A DNA stretch of 64,000 nucleotides, taken from NCBI GenBank assembly GCA_038182865.1, contig CP116226.1:868001-932000 (forward strand), read 5' to 3'. Positions 16,971 through 26,631 of the stretch are shown piece after piece. This DNA comes from Microbacterium enclense (GTDB lineage: Bacteria; Actinomycetota; Actinomycetes; Actinomycetales; Microbacteriaceae). A model generated the notes under the pieces. It was not told the origin of the DNA. It saw nothing but the letters and a program-made list of their open reading frames with translations, and did not search any database. The position numbers and the translations under genes were made by a program. The stretch's first letter is position 1. Every line of letters starts with the position of its first letter.

Positions 16971-18032
16971 ATGCCCGTCTTGCGCAAGACTCTGCCGGCG
17001 GATTTCGCGGCGCGACTCGCGTCGTCGAACGTCGAGGAGCTCATCGCCGTGTTCGGCCGTGTCCGGGTGGACGCGCGCGGCGGTCCGACGATGTCGACCG
17101 CGATCGGTTTCGTGGACTGTCCCGAGGGTCTCATCCGGTGGCTCGTCGCCCAGGGCCTGGACGTGGATGCCGTCGACTCCTCCGACGCGACCCCGCTCCA
17201 CACCCGCGCGGCCCGAGGCCGGCCGGAACAGATCCCCCTCCTGCTCTCGCTCGGTGCCGACATCGAGCGTCGCCGCCGTCTCGGCGGAACGCCCCTGCAC
17301 GCCGCCGCGGGCAATCATCACCCCGAGACCGTACGCGTGCTCCTCGAGCACGGAGCGGATCCGGCCGCGGTCGACGACAACGGCCTCACGCCCCTCGAGG
17401 TGGCGCTGAAGCGCGCCGCGAACGCGACGATCGCGCGGACCTCCGAGGTCGCACGCCTGCTGCAGGAAACGGGCCGCCCGATCACCGCCGCAATGCGCGC
17501 CGAGGTCACGCGGATCGGCACGGACTTCGAGTTCCACCGTGCGCGGTTCTCCCCCGACCTGCTCGCCGTGACCGAGGCCGGACTGGCGGAGCTGTACCGC
17601 CTCTTCGGCGTCCCTCCGGTCGCCGCGCGCCGCCAGCACGACGGCGTCTCACCGATCACGGTGCCCGAGGGGCGCTGGCAGCAGCAGTATCAGGAGCTGT
17701 GGGACCTCCTCGTCCCCTCGTCGGGGCCTGCGGCCACCGTGCAGGGCGAGGTCATCCGCATCGCGGGCCGCCTCGGCCACGAGATCCTCGACAACGGCGG
17801 GGTGAATCGGGATGCCGACTTCTCGCGCATGCTCGACGGCTTCGTCACGCATGTCGGAACGGGGGCACCTCTCGACGCCGACGATCTCGCCGAGGTCCGG
17901 TTGATCGCCTCCGCCGTCCGAAACGGCGCCGACGATGAGGCCCGCCTCGCACGGATGACCGAGCTCGCCGTGGCGTGGGTGGGGCGGAACCCCGCACCGA
18001 TCCCGCTGGCCGACGTCGACTACCGCCGCTAG
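16971..18032 (+). CDS. Ankyrin-repeat protein
   Basis: 353 residues, cytoplasmic, no signal or TM. Ankyrin repeats occupy about residues 50-165: TPLHTRAARGRPEQIPLLLSLGADIE, GTPLHAAAGNHHPETVRVLLEHGADP and LTPLEVALKRA show the TPLH...LL..GA consensus. The C-terminal 190 residues are a separate helical domain I do not recognise. Strong RBS GGAGGA 5 nt before ATG; starts 13 bp after the kinase stop, so probably co-transcribed although function seems unrelated. Ankyrin repeats mediate protein binding; the partner is unknown. Confidence 0.8.
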   Translation: MPVLRKTLPADFAARLASSNVEELIAVFGRVRVDARGGPTMSTAIGFVDCPEGLIRWLVAQGLDVDAVDSSDATPLHTRAARGRPEQIPLLLSLGADIERRRRLGGTPLHAAAGNHHPETVRVLLEHGADPAAVDDNGLTPLEVALKRAANATIARTSEVARLLQETGRPITAAMRAEVTRIGTDFEFHRARFSPDLLAVTEAGLAELYRLFGVPPVAARRQHDGVSPITVPEGRWQQQYQELWDLLVPSSGPAATVQGEVIRIAGRLGHEILDNGGVNRDADFSRMLDGFVTHVGTGAPLDADDLAEVRLIASAVRNGADDEARLARMTELAVAWVGRNPAPIPLADVDYRR

Positions 18033-18040
18033 ACCCCCGG

Positions 18041-18106
18041 TATCCTGGAGGAGGTGCGTCGGGAAGTCTGGTCGACATGTCGTCGATCGATCCCTCTGGA
18101 GACTTC
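18041..18106 (+). promoter_or_regulatory. nhaA promoter and possible structured leader
   Basis: TATCCT (18041-18046) is a good -10 just after the ankyrin stop, giving a leader of about 55 nt. It contains GTCG-GGAAGTCTGGT-CGAC (about 18058-18076), a 4-bp stem with an 11-nt loop, then the RBS TGGAGA before ATG 18107. The leader could be an RNA regulator of the antiporter; no class assigned. Confidence 0.4.
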
Positions 18107-19438
18107 ATGAGCCACGACACCGTCCGCGCACCCAGCTGGCCCGGCTCCGCCGAAGTCCACCGCGTCACGACCCTGCTGCGCCGCGAGTCCGTCGGCGGCA
18201 TGCTGCTCGTCATCGCGGCCCTCGCCGCGATCGTCTGGGCCAACTCCCCGGCCTCGGAGTCGTACTTCGCCCTACGCGAGCTGCGCTTCGGCTACGAGCC
18301 GTGGCATCTCGAGCTGAGCGTCGGCGCGTGGGCAGCCGACGGGTTGCTCGCGATCTTCTTCTTCCTGGTGGGTCTCGAGCTCAAGCGCGAGATCGTCGTC
18401 GGAAGCCTCCGACGGGTGAACACGGCGATCGTGCCGGTGACCGCGGCCTTCGCGGGTGTCGCCGTGCCGGCGCTCATCTATGTGGCCATCGTCCACACGC
18501 AGCCGAGTCTGCTCGCGGGCTGGGCGATCCCCACGGCGACCGACATCGCCTTCGCCGTCGCCGTGCTGGCGCTCGTGGGGTCGCACCTTCCGGGACCGCT
18601 TCGCATCTTCCTGCTGACGCTCGCCGTGGTCGACGACCTCATCGCGATCGCGATCATCGCGATCTTCTACACGAGCGACATCTCGCTGGTGCCGCTCGTG
18701 ATCTTCGCGGCGCTCGTGGCGATCTACGGGATCATCGCGCACCTCGGTCGTGCCTGGTTCGCCCGCCACGGGTGGGCGGCGTGGGTCGTGCTGCTGCCGA
18801 TCGGTTTCGCCGCGTGGGCCTTCCTGCACGCCTCGGGCGTCCACGCCACGATCGCCGGAGTCGCGCTCGCCTTCACCATCCCCGTGGCGGCTTCACGTCG
18901 TCAGCCCGAGGGACGCGGCATCGACCTCGCCGAGCAGTTCGAGCACCGATTCCGTCCCCTCTCGGCGGGCGTCGCCGTGCCCCTGTTCGCGTTCTTCGCC
19001 GCGGGAGTCGCGGTCGGCGGGGGCGAGGGGCTCGTCAGAGCGGTGACCGACCCCGTGACCATCGGTGTCGTCGCCGGTCTCGTGCTGGGAAAGCCCCTCG
19101 GCATCCTGCTCGGTGTGCGCCTGCTCACGCTCGTCACGAAGGTGCGTCTCGACCCGGCGCTGACCTGGATCGACCTCGCCGGCGTCGGCCTGCTCGCCGG
19201 GATCGGCTTCACGGTGTCCCTCCTCATCGCGGAACTGAGCTTTCCCAGCGGATCGCCCCACACCGACGACGCGAAGATCGCGATCATGGTCGCCTCGCTC
19301 GTGGCATCCGTGCTCGCCTCCGCCGTGCTACTCGTACGCAACCGGCGCTACAGGCAGCTCGCGCGTGCCGAAGAAGTGGATGCCGACGGCGACGGCATCC
19401 CGGACGTGTACCAGCAGCCGCTGCCCCCGGAGCGCTGA
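18107..19438 (+). CDS. nhaA: Na+/H+ antiporter NhaA
   Basis: 443-residue membrane antiporter exporting Na+ (or Li+) in exchange for protons; pH and salt homeostasis. Eleven to twelve TM segments. Diagnostic motifs: ADGLLAIFFFLVGLELKREI (TM2-3), PTATDIAFAVAVLALVG (TM4, containing the Asp equivalent to E. coli D133) and VVDDLIAIAIIAIFY (TM5, the D163-D164 ion-binding pair). The start at 18107 has TGGAG 6 nt upstream; the ATG at 18077 lies within the leader hairpin and lacks an RBS. The hydrophilic C-tail ends in VDADGDGIPDVYQQPLPPER, an acidic extension not in the E. coli protein. Confidence 0.95.
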   Translation: MSHDTVRAPSWPGSAEVHRVTTLLRRESVGGMLLVIAALAAIVWANSPASESYFALRELRFGYEPWHLELSVGAWAADGLLAIFFFLVGLELKREIVVGSLRRVNTAIVPVTAAFAGVAVPALIYVAIVHTQPSLLAGWAIPTATDIAFAVAVLALVGSHLPGPLRIFLLTLAVVDDLIAIAIIAIFYTSDISLVPLVIFAALVAIYGIIAHLGRAWFARHGWAAWVVLLPIGFAAWAFLHASGVHATIAGVALAFTIPVAASRRQPEGRGIDLAEQFEHRFRPLSAGVAVPLFAFFAAGVAVGGGEGLVRAVTDPVTIGVVAGLVLGKPLGILLGVRLLTLVTKVRLDPALTWIDLAGVGLLAGIGFTVSLLIAELSFPSGSPHTDDAKIAIMVASLVASVLASAVLLVRNRRYRQLARAEEVDADGDGIPDVYQQPLPPER

Positions 19439-19510
19439 GGGTCACACAGGGGGCGCGATGCTCGCGTACTCCCCCACCGGCACCGGCTCCCAGGCGGGCA
19501 GGACAGCCAT

Positions 19511-19584
19511 GAGAACAGGGGATGCCACGAAAACAGGACGAAGTGTGCGGCATGCCGCCTGTTCTCGTGGCATCCCCTGTTCTC
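19511..19584. repeat. Extragenic palindrome, family B copy 1
   Basis: GAGAACAGGGGATGCCACGA (left) and its near-perfect inverse ending CCCCTGTTCTC form 27-bp arms with one mismatch around a 20-nt loop. Lies between nhaA and the next gene, where it can terminate nhaA. Other copies 46563-46633 and 51359-51431. Confidence 0.88.
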
Positions 19585-19628
19585 GTTACCCCAAGGGCGA
19601 GGCGAGGCCGAGGAGAGGGGCACGCGAG

Positions 19629-19634
19629 TACGGT
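19629..19634 (+). promoter_or_regulatory. -10 hexamer of the GyrA-like mini-gene (leaderless)
   Basis: TACGGT ends 6 nt before ATG 19641 and no Shine-Dalgarno is present. Confidence 0.5.
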
Positions 19635-19640
19635 GACCGG

Positions 19641-19922
19641 ATGGGGAATGAGCGCGACGACCTGACGACGCGGGCGGACATCCTCCGGGCGTATCTCGCG
19701 GTGCTGGAGGACCCGGAGAAGCTCTTGCGGGTGTGCGCCGGCGTTCCCGGCGACGCCGATGACGCGCGCGACGCGGTCGCGTCGGCCTTCGGGGTCGGCG
19801 AGATCGCCGCGATGGCGATCCTCGACCTGCAGGTCAGACGCTTCACCCCTCGCGCGATCGAGCAGATCCGGTCCGAGCTGGCCGACCACGAGCGACGGCT
19901 CGCCGAGTCCGATCCCGGGTGA
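19641..19922 (+). CDS. 93-residue protein resembling the GyrA/ParC C-gate segment
   Basis: Helical, charged, no TM or signal. Residues about 50-90 (FGVGEIAAMAILDLQVRRF then TPRAIEQIRSELADHERRL) match the order of residues at the end of the breakage-rejoining domain of GyrA/ParC, where EAQAILDMRLxRLTxxExxKIxxE is conserved. The catalytic Tyr domain, primary dimer gate and beta-pinwheel are absent, so it cannot be a topoisomerase subunit. It could be a gyrase-interacting or inhibitory peptide, or simply a helical hairpin convergent in sequence. Start fixed by a leaderless promoter. Real gene likely from codon use; role unknown. Confidence 0.6.
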   Translation: MGNERDDLTTRADILRAYLAVLEDPEKLLRVCAGVPGDADDARDAVASAFGVGEIAAMAILDLQVRRFTPRAIEQIRSELADHERRLAESDPG

Positions 19923-20000
19923 CCCCGGCATCGGCGCCGCGGACCCGCCTCAGCCGAGACCCATCTCCTGCAGCACGCCGGTTGACGGACGACCGACCCC

Positions 20001-20606
20001 TCAGCCGAAGATCTGCGACGCGATCTCCGACAGCCACGCGCGCGCGTTGACGTTCACGGTCTCGAGGTAGATCCATACGCCGTCGCGCGCGACCACGACG
20101 TCCTCGGTGTCGGCGGTCCCGCCGGACTTCACGCAGTACTGGGCGCCGAAGTCCTCGGCCGCCTGGCACTGGTATCCCTGCGCGCCGAGGTCGGCGACGC
20201 CGGCGGTGACATCGGCATCAGGGGCGGTGCTGATGAGGAGGAGCACGGCCGCCGCCTCCTCTTGGATCCAGTTGCACGACAGCTCGGTGGTCGCATTCGC
20301 GGGGGCCGGACGCACGAATCCATCGGCGTGCTGCGCCGTCAGGTCGCCGACCGTCTGCTGGCGGGTCGCGGCCGTACCGAGGTCGTCGCAGGAGGCCGGG
20401 ATCGAGGCCGGCGCCGTCGTCGATTCCGAGGTCGCGGACGCAGTGGAGGGCGTCGGCGAAACGATCGGGGCCGACGGCGAGGGAGAGACGACGGTCGTCG
20501 ACGTCGGAGACGGCGTCGGGGTGCCGCTCTCCGGCACGCACCCGGTGAGCAGAGCGACGACGCCGATCAACAGGACGCCCGTGAAGGCGATGGGTGCACG
20601 GCGCAT
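20001..20606 (-). CDS. Secreted lipoprotein, unknown function
   Basis: 201 residues. Signal peptide with lipobox LLTGC (Cys near residue 23), then a 45-residue Pro/Ser/Thr-rich linker, then a compact domain with four cysteines (ASCDDLG, LSCNW, YQCQ, QYCV) that could form two disulfides. The arrangement (lipobox, PST linker, small Cys domain) resembles DUF3558-like actinobacterial lipoproteins, but I cannot assign a family. RBS GGGGAGAGGA upstream of ATG 20606. Convergent with the small gene before it and divergent from the VOC gene. Confidence 0.8.
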   Translation of the reverse strand: MRRAPIAFTGVLLIGVVALLTGCVPESGTPTPSPTSTTVVSPSPSAPIVSPTPSTASATSESTTAPASIPASCDDLGTAATRQQTVGDLTAQHADGFVRPAPANATTELSCNWIQEEAAAVLLLISTAPDADVTAGVADLGAQGYQCQAAEDFGAQYCVKSGGTADTEDVVVARDGVWIYLETVNVNARAWLSEIASQIFG

Positions 20607-20768
20607 GGCGAGTCCTCTCCCCGAAGCGGCGATCTCGGCGGACCGACCACTCTTTCCGGGCTCAACATATCCCTCTTCACCCGCGCGCGGGGGAGCGAGG
20701 AGTCCGCTCCCACCCCGGCTCTCACCCCGGCTTGACCCTCACGCGACGTGAGGGCCGAGCCTGGGGAC

Positions 20769-21281
20769 ATGGACGACACCTTCCACGCCTTCGACGTCAG
20801 CCCCGTCCCGCCGCCCGGACCGGATGCCGTCGCACCCCCGCTGTTCCGCGGCATCTACGGCATGCCGATGTTCGTCACCCTCCCGACCACCGACCTCGTG
20901 GCATCCATCGACTTCTGGACGAAGACCCTCGGATTCTTCGAGCTCTTCGGCATCCCGGGTCGGATGTCGCACCTCCGGCGGTGGGCGTTCCAGGACGTGC
21001 TGCTGACGGTGAGCGACGACGCCGCCGCGGCGACGACCGCGAGTGTGAGCTTCGCGTGCGTGCTGGATCAGATCGACCCGCTCGTCGCTTCGCTGCGCGA
21101 CGCGGGTCGGCCCGCCGAGCCCCGGGACACCCCGTGGAACACCCGCGATGTCGAGGTCGTCACACCGGAGAACGCCCGGGTGGTCTTCACCGCCGCGCGA
21201 GTGTTCGACCCCACGACCGTCGCGGGGCGGAACCTTCAGGCGGTCGGCATCGGACGCGACGACAATGACTCTCATGGGTGA
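20769..21281 (+). CDS. Glyoxalase/VOC-superfamily protein
   Basis: 170 residues with one VOC fold: PMFVTLPTTDLVASIDFWTK (first beta-alpha unit) and FELFGIPGRMSHLRRWAF, typical of small bleomycin-resistance/dioxygenase-like binding proteins. The metal-binding His/Glu residues of true glyoxalase I are not evident, so a ligand-binding role is more likely than catalysis. RBS GGGGAC close to ATG 20769. Its last eight bases overlap the start of the TipA-type MerR gene, an arrangement commonly seen in actinobacteria where this VOC protein and the regulator are co-expressed. Confidence 0.8.
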   Translation: MDDTFHAFDVSPVPPPGPDAVAPPLFRGIYGMPMFVTLPTTDLVASIDFWTKTLGFFELFGIPGRMSHLRRWAFQDVLLTVSDDAAAATTASVSFACVLDQIDPLVASLRDAGRPAEPRDTPWNTRDVEVVTPENARVVFTAARVFDPTTVAGRNLQAVGIGRDDNDSHG

Positions 21282-22065
21282 GCGAGGGATGCCGGTGGGC
21301 GAGACCGCCGCACGTCTCGGCCTGACGGTGCGCACGCTGCACCACTGGGACGAGATCGGTCTCGCCCGCCCGGCCGGGCGCTCCGCGGCCGGATACCGCC
21401 TCTACACCGACGACGATCTCGAACGCCTCCGTCGTGTCGTCGTGTACCGCGAGCTCGGGCTGGATCTCGACGCCATCCGGGCGGTTCTCGATGAGCCCGG
21501 TGGTGACGTCGCTGCACAGCTGCGGGTACAGCGGGCCCAGCTCGCGCACCGCATCGACCAGCTGCAGGAACTCGACGAGGATCTGGAGCGCATGATCGAG
21601 GCCCAGGAACGCGGCATCCTGCTCTCCGACGACGACCAGCGCGCGACCTTCGGGCCGGGATGGGACACGCGCTGGCCCGGCGAGGCGCGCGACGCGTATG
21701 GCGCTTCACCGCAGTGGCAGCAGTACGCCGAACGGTCGGCGTCGCGGTCTGCCGATGACTGGGCAGCGGTGATGCAGTCGGTCTCTGCGCTCGACGCCGA
21801 GCTCGGCGCGGCCGTCGACGCCGGCACCGCGCCCGGCGATCTCGCGGCCGACAGCCTCGTCGAGCGGCACCGCGAGGTCTTCTCGCAGTACTTCCCCCTC
21901 ACGAGGCAGATGCAGGTGCACCTCGGACGGATGTACGCCGCCGACCCGCGCTTCGCCGCGCACTACGACGCGATCCGCCCCGGGCTCGCGGTGTGGCTAC
22001 GGGACGCGATCGAGGCGAGCGCCCGCGCGCACGGCATCGACCCCGACACCGCCCGGTGGGAGTGA
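21274..22065 (+). CDS. MerR-family regulator with TipAS effector domain
   Basis: 263 residues. MerR winged helix at about residues 8-75 (VGETAARLGLTVRTLHHWDEIGL, GYRLYTDDDLERLRRVVVYRELG), coiled-coil linker (about 80-115) and a C-terminal TipAS antibiotic-binding domain (GDLAADSLVERHREVFSQYF, YAADPRFAAHYD). TipA-type regulators activate multidrug resistance genes on binding thiopeptides or other cyclic compounds. Start ATG 21274 has GACAAT 6 nt before it and no RBS (probably leaderless); ATG 21265 and ATG 21289 are alternatives. The stop abuts the stop of the convergent cebR gene with no gap. Confidence 0.85.
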   Translation: MGERGMPVGETAARLGLTVRTLHHWDEIGLARPAGRSAAGYRLYTDDDLERLRRVVVYRELGLDLDAIRAVLDEPGGDVAAQLRVQRAQLAHRIDQLQELDEDLERMIEAQERGILLSDDDQRATFGPGWDTRWPGEARDAYGASPQWQQYAERSASRSADDWAAVMQSVSALDAELGAAVDAGTAPGDLAADSLVERHREVFSQYFPLTRQMQVHLGRMYAADPRFAAHYDAIRPGLAVWLRDAIEASARAHGIDPDTARWE

Positions 22066-23079
22066 TCAGGCCGACCCGCGCTCGATGATCTCGGTCGGCA
22101 GGATCGTGGCGTGCACCGCCGGACGCCCGGCGAGGATGTCGAGGAGAACGGATGCCATGTGCCGCCCCTGCATGAGCGAGGGCTGGCGCACCGTGGTCAG
22201 TCCCGGGGTGAGCGTCGTCGCCACGGAAGAGTCGTCGAAGCCGATCACGGCGATGTCGCGGCCCGCCTCGAGGCCGTGGTCGCGGAGAGACGTGTAAGCC
22301 CCCCGGGCCATCAGGTCGCTCGCGACGAAAAGCGCCTCGGGGAGGTCGCCCGCCGACAGGATGCGGTTCATCGCGAGGGCCCCGCCCATCTCGGTGAAGT
22401 CGCCGTCCTCGATCGCGACGGGCTCCAGCCCCGCGTCCGCCATCTCGTCGCGGAACCCCTGGAGGCGGTCGAGGGAGGCGGGCATGTCGAGCGGGCCGGA
22501 GATCGTGCCGATGCGCCGGTGGCCCCGATCCACGAGGTAGCGCGTGGCGACGCGGCCACCCTCGACGTTGTCGACGTCGACGTAGTAGTCGTCGGTGCGC
22601 ACGCGTCCCGGACGACCGCCGTAGACCACGGGCACCACCTCGCCCACCCGGTCGAGGAAGGTGTCGCTGGTGTGGTGCGAGGCGACGATCGCGCCGTCGA
22701 CGCTCCCGCCGCGGAGATAGCGCAGCGCCTTCGTGCTGTCGTCGTCGCTCGCGATGAGCATGTTCATGACGTAGTCGGACTCACCGACCACCTCGCTGAT
22801 CCCCGCCACGATCGAGGCGAAGAAGGGGTCGCCGAAGAACCGGTCGGTCTGCTCGGGGATGATCAGCGCGATCGCCCGCGTCTGGCGGCTGGCGAGAGAG
22901 CGCGCCGCACGATTGGGGACGTACTGCAAGTCCTCGATCGCGCGACGCACCGCCTCGAGAGCGGCGGGAGAGACCGCGGTGGAACCATTGACCACACGCG
23001 ACACCGTCGAGCGTGAAACGCCCGCTCGAGCCGCGACTTCTTCGATCGTGGCGGCGCCCCGCACGGGTGCGAGCTCCAT
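22066..23079 (-). CDS. cebR: LacI-family cellobiose/beta-glucoside repressor (CebR-like)
   Basis: 337 residues. HTH TIEEVAARAGVSRSTVSRVVNG, hinge NRAARSLASRQTRAIALIIP, and effector domain with FFGDPFFASIVAGISEV and DIAVIGFDDSSVATTLTPGL. RBS GGAGGAGGG before ATG 23079. It ends the ceb cluster, downstream of bglC. The 14-bp palindromes upstream of cebE match the published Streptomyces CebR site TGGGAGCGCTCCCA, supporting cellobiose-responsive repression of cebEFG-bglC. CebR identity is inferred from operator plus gene order; a related beta-glucoside could be the inducer. Confidence 0.85.
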   Translation of the reverse strand: MELAPVRGAATIEEVAARAGVSRSTVSRVVNGSTAVSPAALEAVRRAIEDLQYVPNRAARSLASRQTRAIALIIPEQTDRFFGDPFFASIVAGISEVVGESDYVMNMLIASDDDSTKALRYLRGGSVDGAIVASHHTSDTFLDRVGEVVPVVYGGRPGRVRTDDYYVDVDNVEGGRVATRYLVDRGHRRIGTISGPLDMPASLDRLQGFRDEMADAGLEPVAIEDGDFTEMGGALAMNRILSAGDLPEALFVASDLMARGAYTSLRDHGLEAGRDIAVIGFDDSSVATTLTPGLTTVRQPSLMQGRHMASVLLDILAGRPAVHATILPTEIIERGSA

Positions 23080-23111
23080 CGCGTTCCCTCCTCCGGGCCC
23101 TCGCGCGCGGC

Positions 23112-24566
<1,455 letters not shown>

Positions 24567-24595
24567 GGTTCGGGTTCCTTCCGTGGGGGCGAGGG

Positions 24596-25495
24596 TCATC
24601 CCTTGACCGCCCCTTGCATGATGCCACTGACCAGCTGCTTGCCCGCGAACACGAACAGCAGCAGGAGCGGGACCGTCGACAGCAGGACACCTGCGAGCAC
24701 GACGGAGTAGTCGACGAAGTAGTTCGACTGCAGCAGCGAGAGGGCCACGGGCAGCGTCGGGTTCTGGCGGTCGAGCACGATGAACGGCCAGAAGAAGTTG
24801 TTCCACGCGGTCACGAAGGTGAAGAGACCGAGCATGGCCGCGGCCGGTCGCGCCGCCGGGACGCCCACCGTCAGGAAGGTGCGGAAGGAGCTCGCCCCGT
24901 CCACGCGCGCGGCCTCGATCAGCTCGTCGGGCACGGCTTGGCGCAGATACTGCGTCATCCAGAACACCCCGAAGGCGCTGGTGAGCGCGGGCACGATGAT
25001 CGCGCCGATCTGCCCAGTCCACCCGAGCTCGCTGAACAGGATGTACAGCGGCACGACGCCCAGCTGCGTGGGCACGGCCATCGTCGCCACGACGAAGAGC
25101 AGCAGCCACGGACCGCCGCGGAAGCGGAGCTTGGCGAACGCCCAGCCCGCGAGCGTGGAGAAGAAGACGACGGATGCCGCGATGAGCGCGGAGCTGAAGA
25201 TCGAGTTCCACAGCCCCGCCCAGAAGTTCACGGCGGGGTTGTTCAGGACGTCGGCGGCATTGGCGAAGAAGTTGCCGCCGGGGATCCACGAAAGCTCCGG
25301 GTTGCGAATCGTCGAGGAGTCGCCGGACCCGATGAGCAGCGCCCAGTAGTACGGTACGACGGCCGCGAGCAGGACGACGCCGAGGCTGGCGTAGACGAAC
25401 CACCCGGGGCGCGAGCCCCGCACGGGACGAGGGCGCTTCCGCGCCGGTGCGGGGTCGGCGGCCCCCGTGACGGGGGACGTGTCGATGACGCTCAT
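24596..25495 (-). CDS. cebG: ABC cellobiose permease, MalG type
   Basis: 299 residues with six TM segments. EAA loop PDELIEAARVDGASSFRTF followed by the coupling helix; C-terminus GKQLVSGIMQGAVKG typical of MalG-type permeases. Start ATG 25495 has GGAAAGGG upstream and overlaps the cebF stop by 4 bp (ATGA). The preceding N-terminal extension of the ORF to 25744 lies within cebF and is a shadow. Partner of CebF. Confidence 0.92.
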   Translation of the reverse strand: MSVIDTSPVTGAADPAPARKRPRPVRGSRPGWFVYASLGVVLLAAVVPYYWALLIGSGDSSTIRNPELSWIPGGNFFANAADVLNNPAVNFWAGLWNSIFSSALIAASVVFFSTLAGWAFAKLRFRGGPWLLLFVVATMAVPTQLGVVPLYILFSELGWTGQIGAIIVPALTSAFGVFWMTQYLRQAVPDELIEAARVDGASSFRTFLTVGVPAARPAAAMLGLFTFVTAWNNFFWPFIVLDRQNPTLPVALSLLQSNYFVDYSVVLAGVLLSTVPLLLLFVFAGKQLVSGIMQGAVKG

Positions 25496-26571
25496 GAACG
25501 GGCACCCTTTCCGGTGGAGTCCGCGGCGATGCCCTGCTTCGCGGCGCGAGCGGCGGCGCGGCGCTGGCCACGGCTCAGGCCGTCGCGCGAGCCCTCGTCG
25601 CGCACGAGGGAACGGCTGATGAAGAGGTTCACCGCGCCGATGACGAGGATGATGAGGAAGAGGATCCAGGCGAGCGCCGCCGCTCGACCGAAGTTCCATT
25701 CGCCCCAGCCGAGGTTGTAGAGGTAGAGCGAGATGGTGAGCCACTGGTTGTCGGAACCGCCGGTGCCCGACTGGTCGAACATGCGCGGCTCGTCGAAGAT
25801 CTGCAGGCCGCCGATCGTCGAGGTGATGATGACGAAGATGAGGGTCGGCTTGAGGCTCGGCAGCGTGATCGAGAAGAACTGGCGGACCTTGCCCGCGCCG
25901 TCGACGGTCGCGGCCTCGTAGTACTCGCGCGGCACGGCCTGCATCGCGGCGAGCAGGATGAGGGTGTTGTAGCCGGTCCAGCGGAAGTTGACCATCGTGG
26001 CGATCGCGATGTGGCTCGCGAAGGCGTCGGAGTGCCAGCCGACGCCGGGGAGGCCGATGCGGCCCAGAAGGGTGTTGATGATGCCGTACTGGTCACCGAA
26101 CATGTTGCTGAAGATGAGCGCGACGGCCACGGGTGCCATGACGTAGGGCACGAGCACGCCCATGCGCCACAGGGTCTTGGCGCGGATGTTCTGATCGAGC
26201 ATCGCCGCGATGAAGACCGCGAGGATCAGCTGCGGCACGGTCGACAGCACGAAGATGCTGAAGGTGTTGCGCAGGGCATCCCAGAAGGCCGGCTGTGACA
26301 GCACATAGGCGTACTGGTCGAAACCGACGAAGGTGCCCGAGCCGCGGATCTGATCCCAGTCCATGAACGAGATGACGCCCGTGTACAGGATCGGGAAGAG
26401 CCCGGTGACGATGAAGAGGACGAAGAAGGGCGAGATGTAGAGGTAGGGCGAGAGCTTCAGATCCCACGCGCTGAGCGTCGAGCCGAACCCGACGCGTCGG
26501 GGGGTGCGAGCGGGGGGACCGTCGGGAGCGGAGGACGCGGGGGTCGCGGGCGGCTGCAGTGTCGTGGTCAT
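25492..26571 (-). CDS. cebF: ABC cellobiose permease, MalF type
   Basis: 359 residues with six TM segments (first at about 40-65, FFVLFIVTGLFPILYTGVI). EAA loop PREYYEAATVDGAGKVRQFF; the segment DEPRMFDQSGTGGSDNQW is typical of the CebF/LacF branch. The C-terminal 35 residues are basic (RGQRRAAARAAKQG). RBS GGAAGGAAA before ATG 26571. A strong hairpin lies between it and cebE. Confidence 0.92.
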   Translation of the reverse strand: MTTTLQPPATPASSAPDGPPARTPRRVGFGSTLSAWDLKLSPYLYISPFFVLFIVTGLFPILYTGVISFMDWDQIRGSGTFVGFDQYAYVLSQPAFWDALRNTFSIFVLSTVPQLILAVFIAAMLDQNIRAKTLWRMGVLVPYVMAPVAVALIFSNMFGDQYGIINTLLGRIGLPGVGWHSDAFASHIAIATMVNFRWTGYNTLILLAAMQAVPREYYEAATVDGAGKVRQFFSITLPSLKPTLIFVIITSTIGGLQIFDEPRMFDQSGTGGSDNQWLTISLYLYNLGWGEWNFGRAAALAWILFLIILVIGAVNLFISRSLVRDEGSRDGLSRGQRRAAARAAKQGIAADSTGKGARS

Positions 26572-26589
26572 GGGTTTCCTTCCGGGGGT

Positions 26590-26620
26590 GCGGGCCGGGC
26601 GCGCGTGGCGCCCGGCCCGC
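26590..26620 (-). terminator. Intercistronic hairpin after cebE
   Basis: GCGGGCCGGGCGC (26590-26602) pairs perfectly with GCGCCCGGCCCGC (26608-26620), 5-nt loop. In the direction of transcription it begins 12 nt after the cebE stop codon. Same placement as the hairpins after the other three binding-protein genes. Confidence 0.7.
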
Positions 26621-26631
26621 GACGACCGAGA

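Noticed and set aside
18077..18106. Upstream ATG of nhaA as true start
   Set aside because: No RBS and it overlaps the leader hairpin; ATG 18107 has TGGAG at proper spacing.
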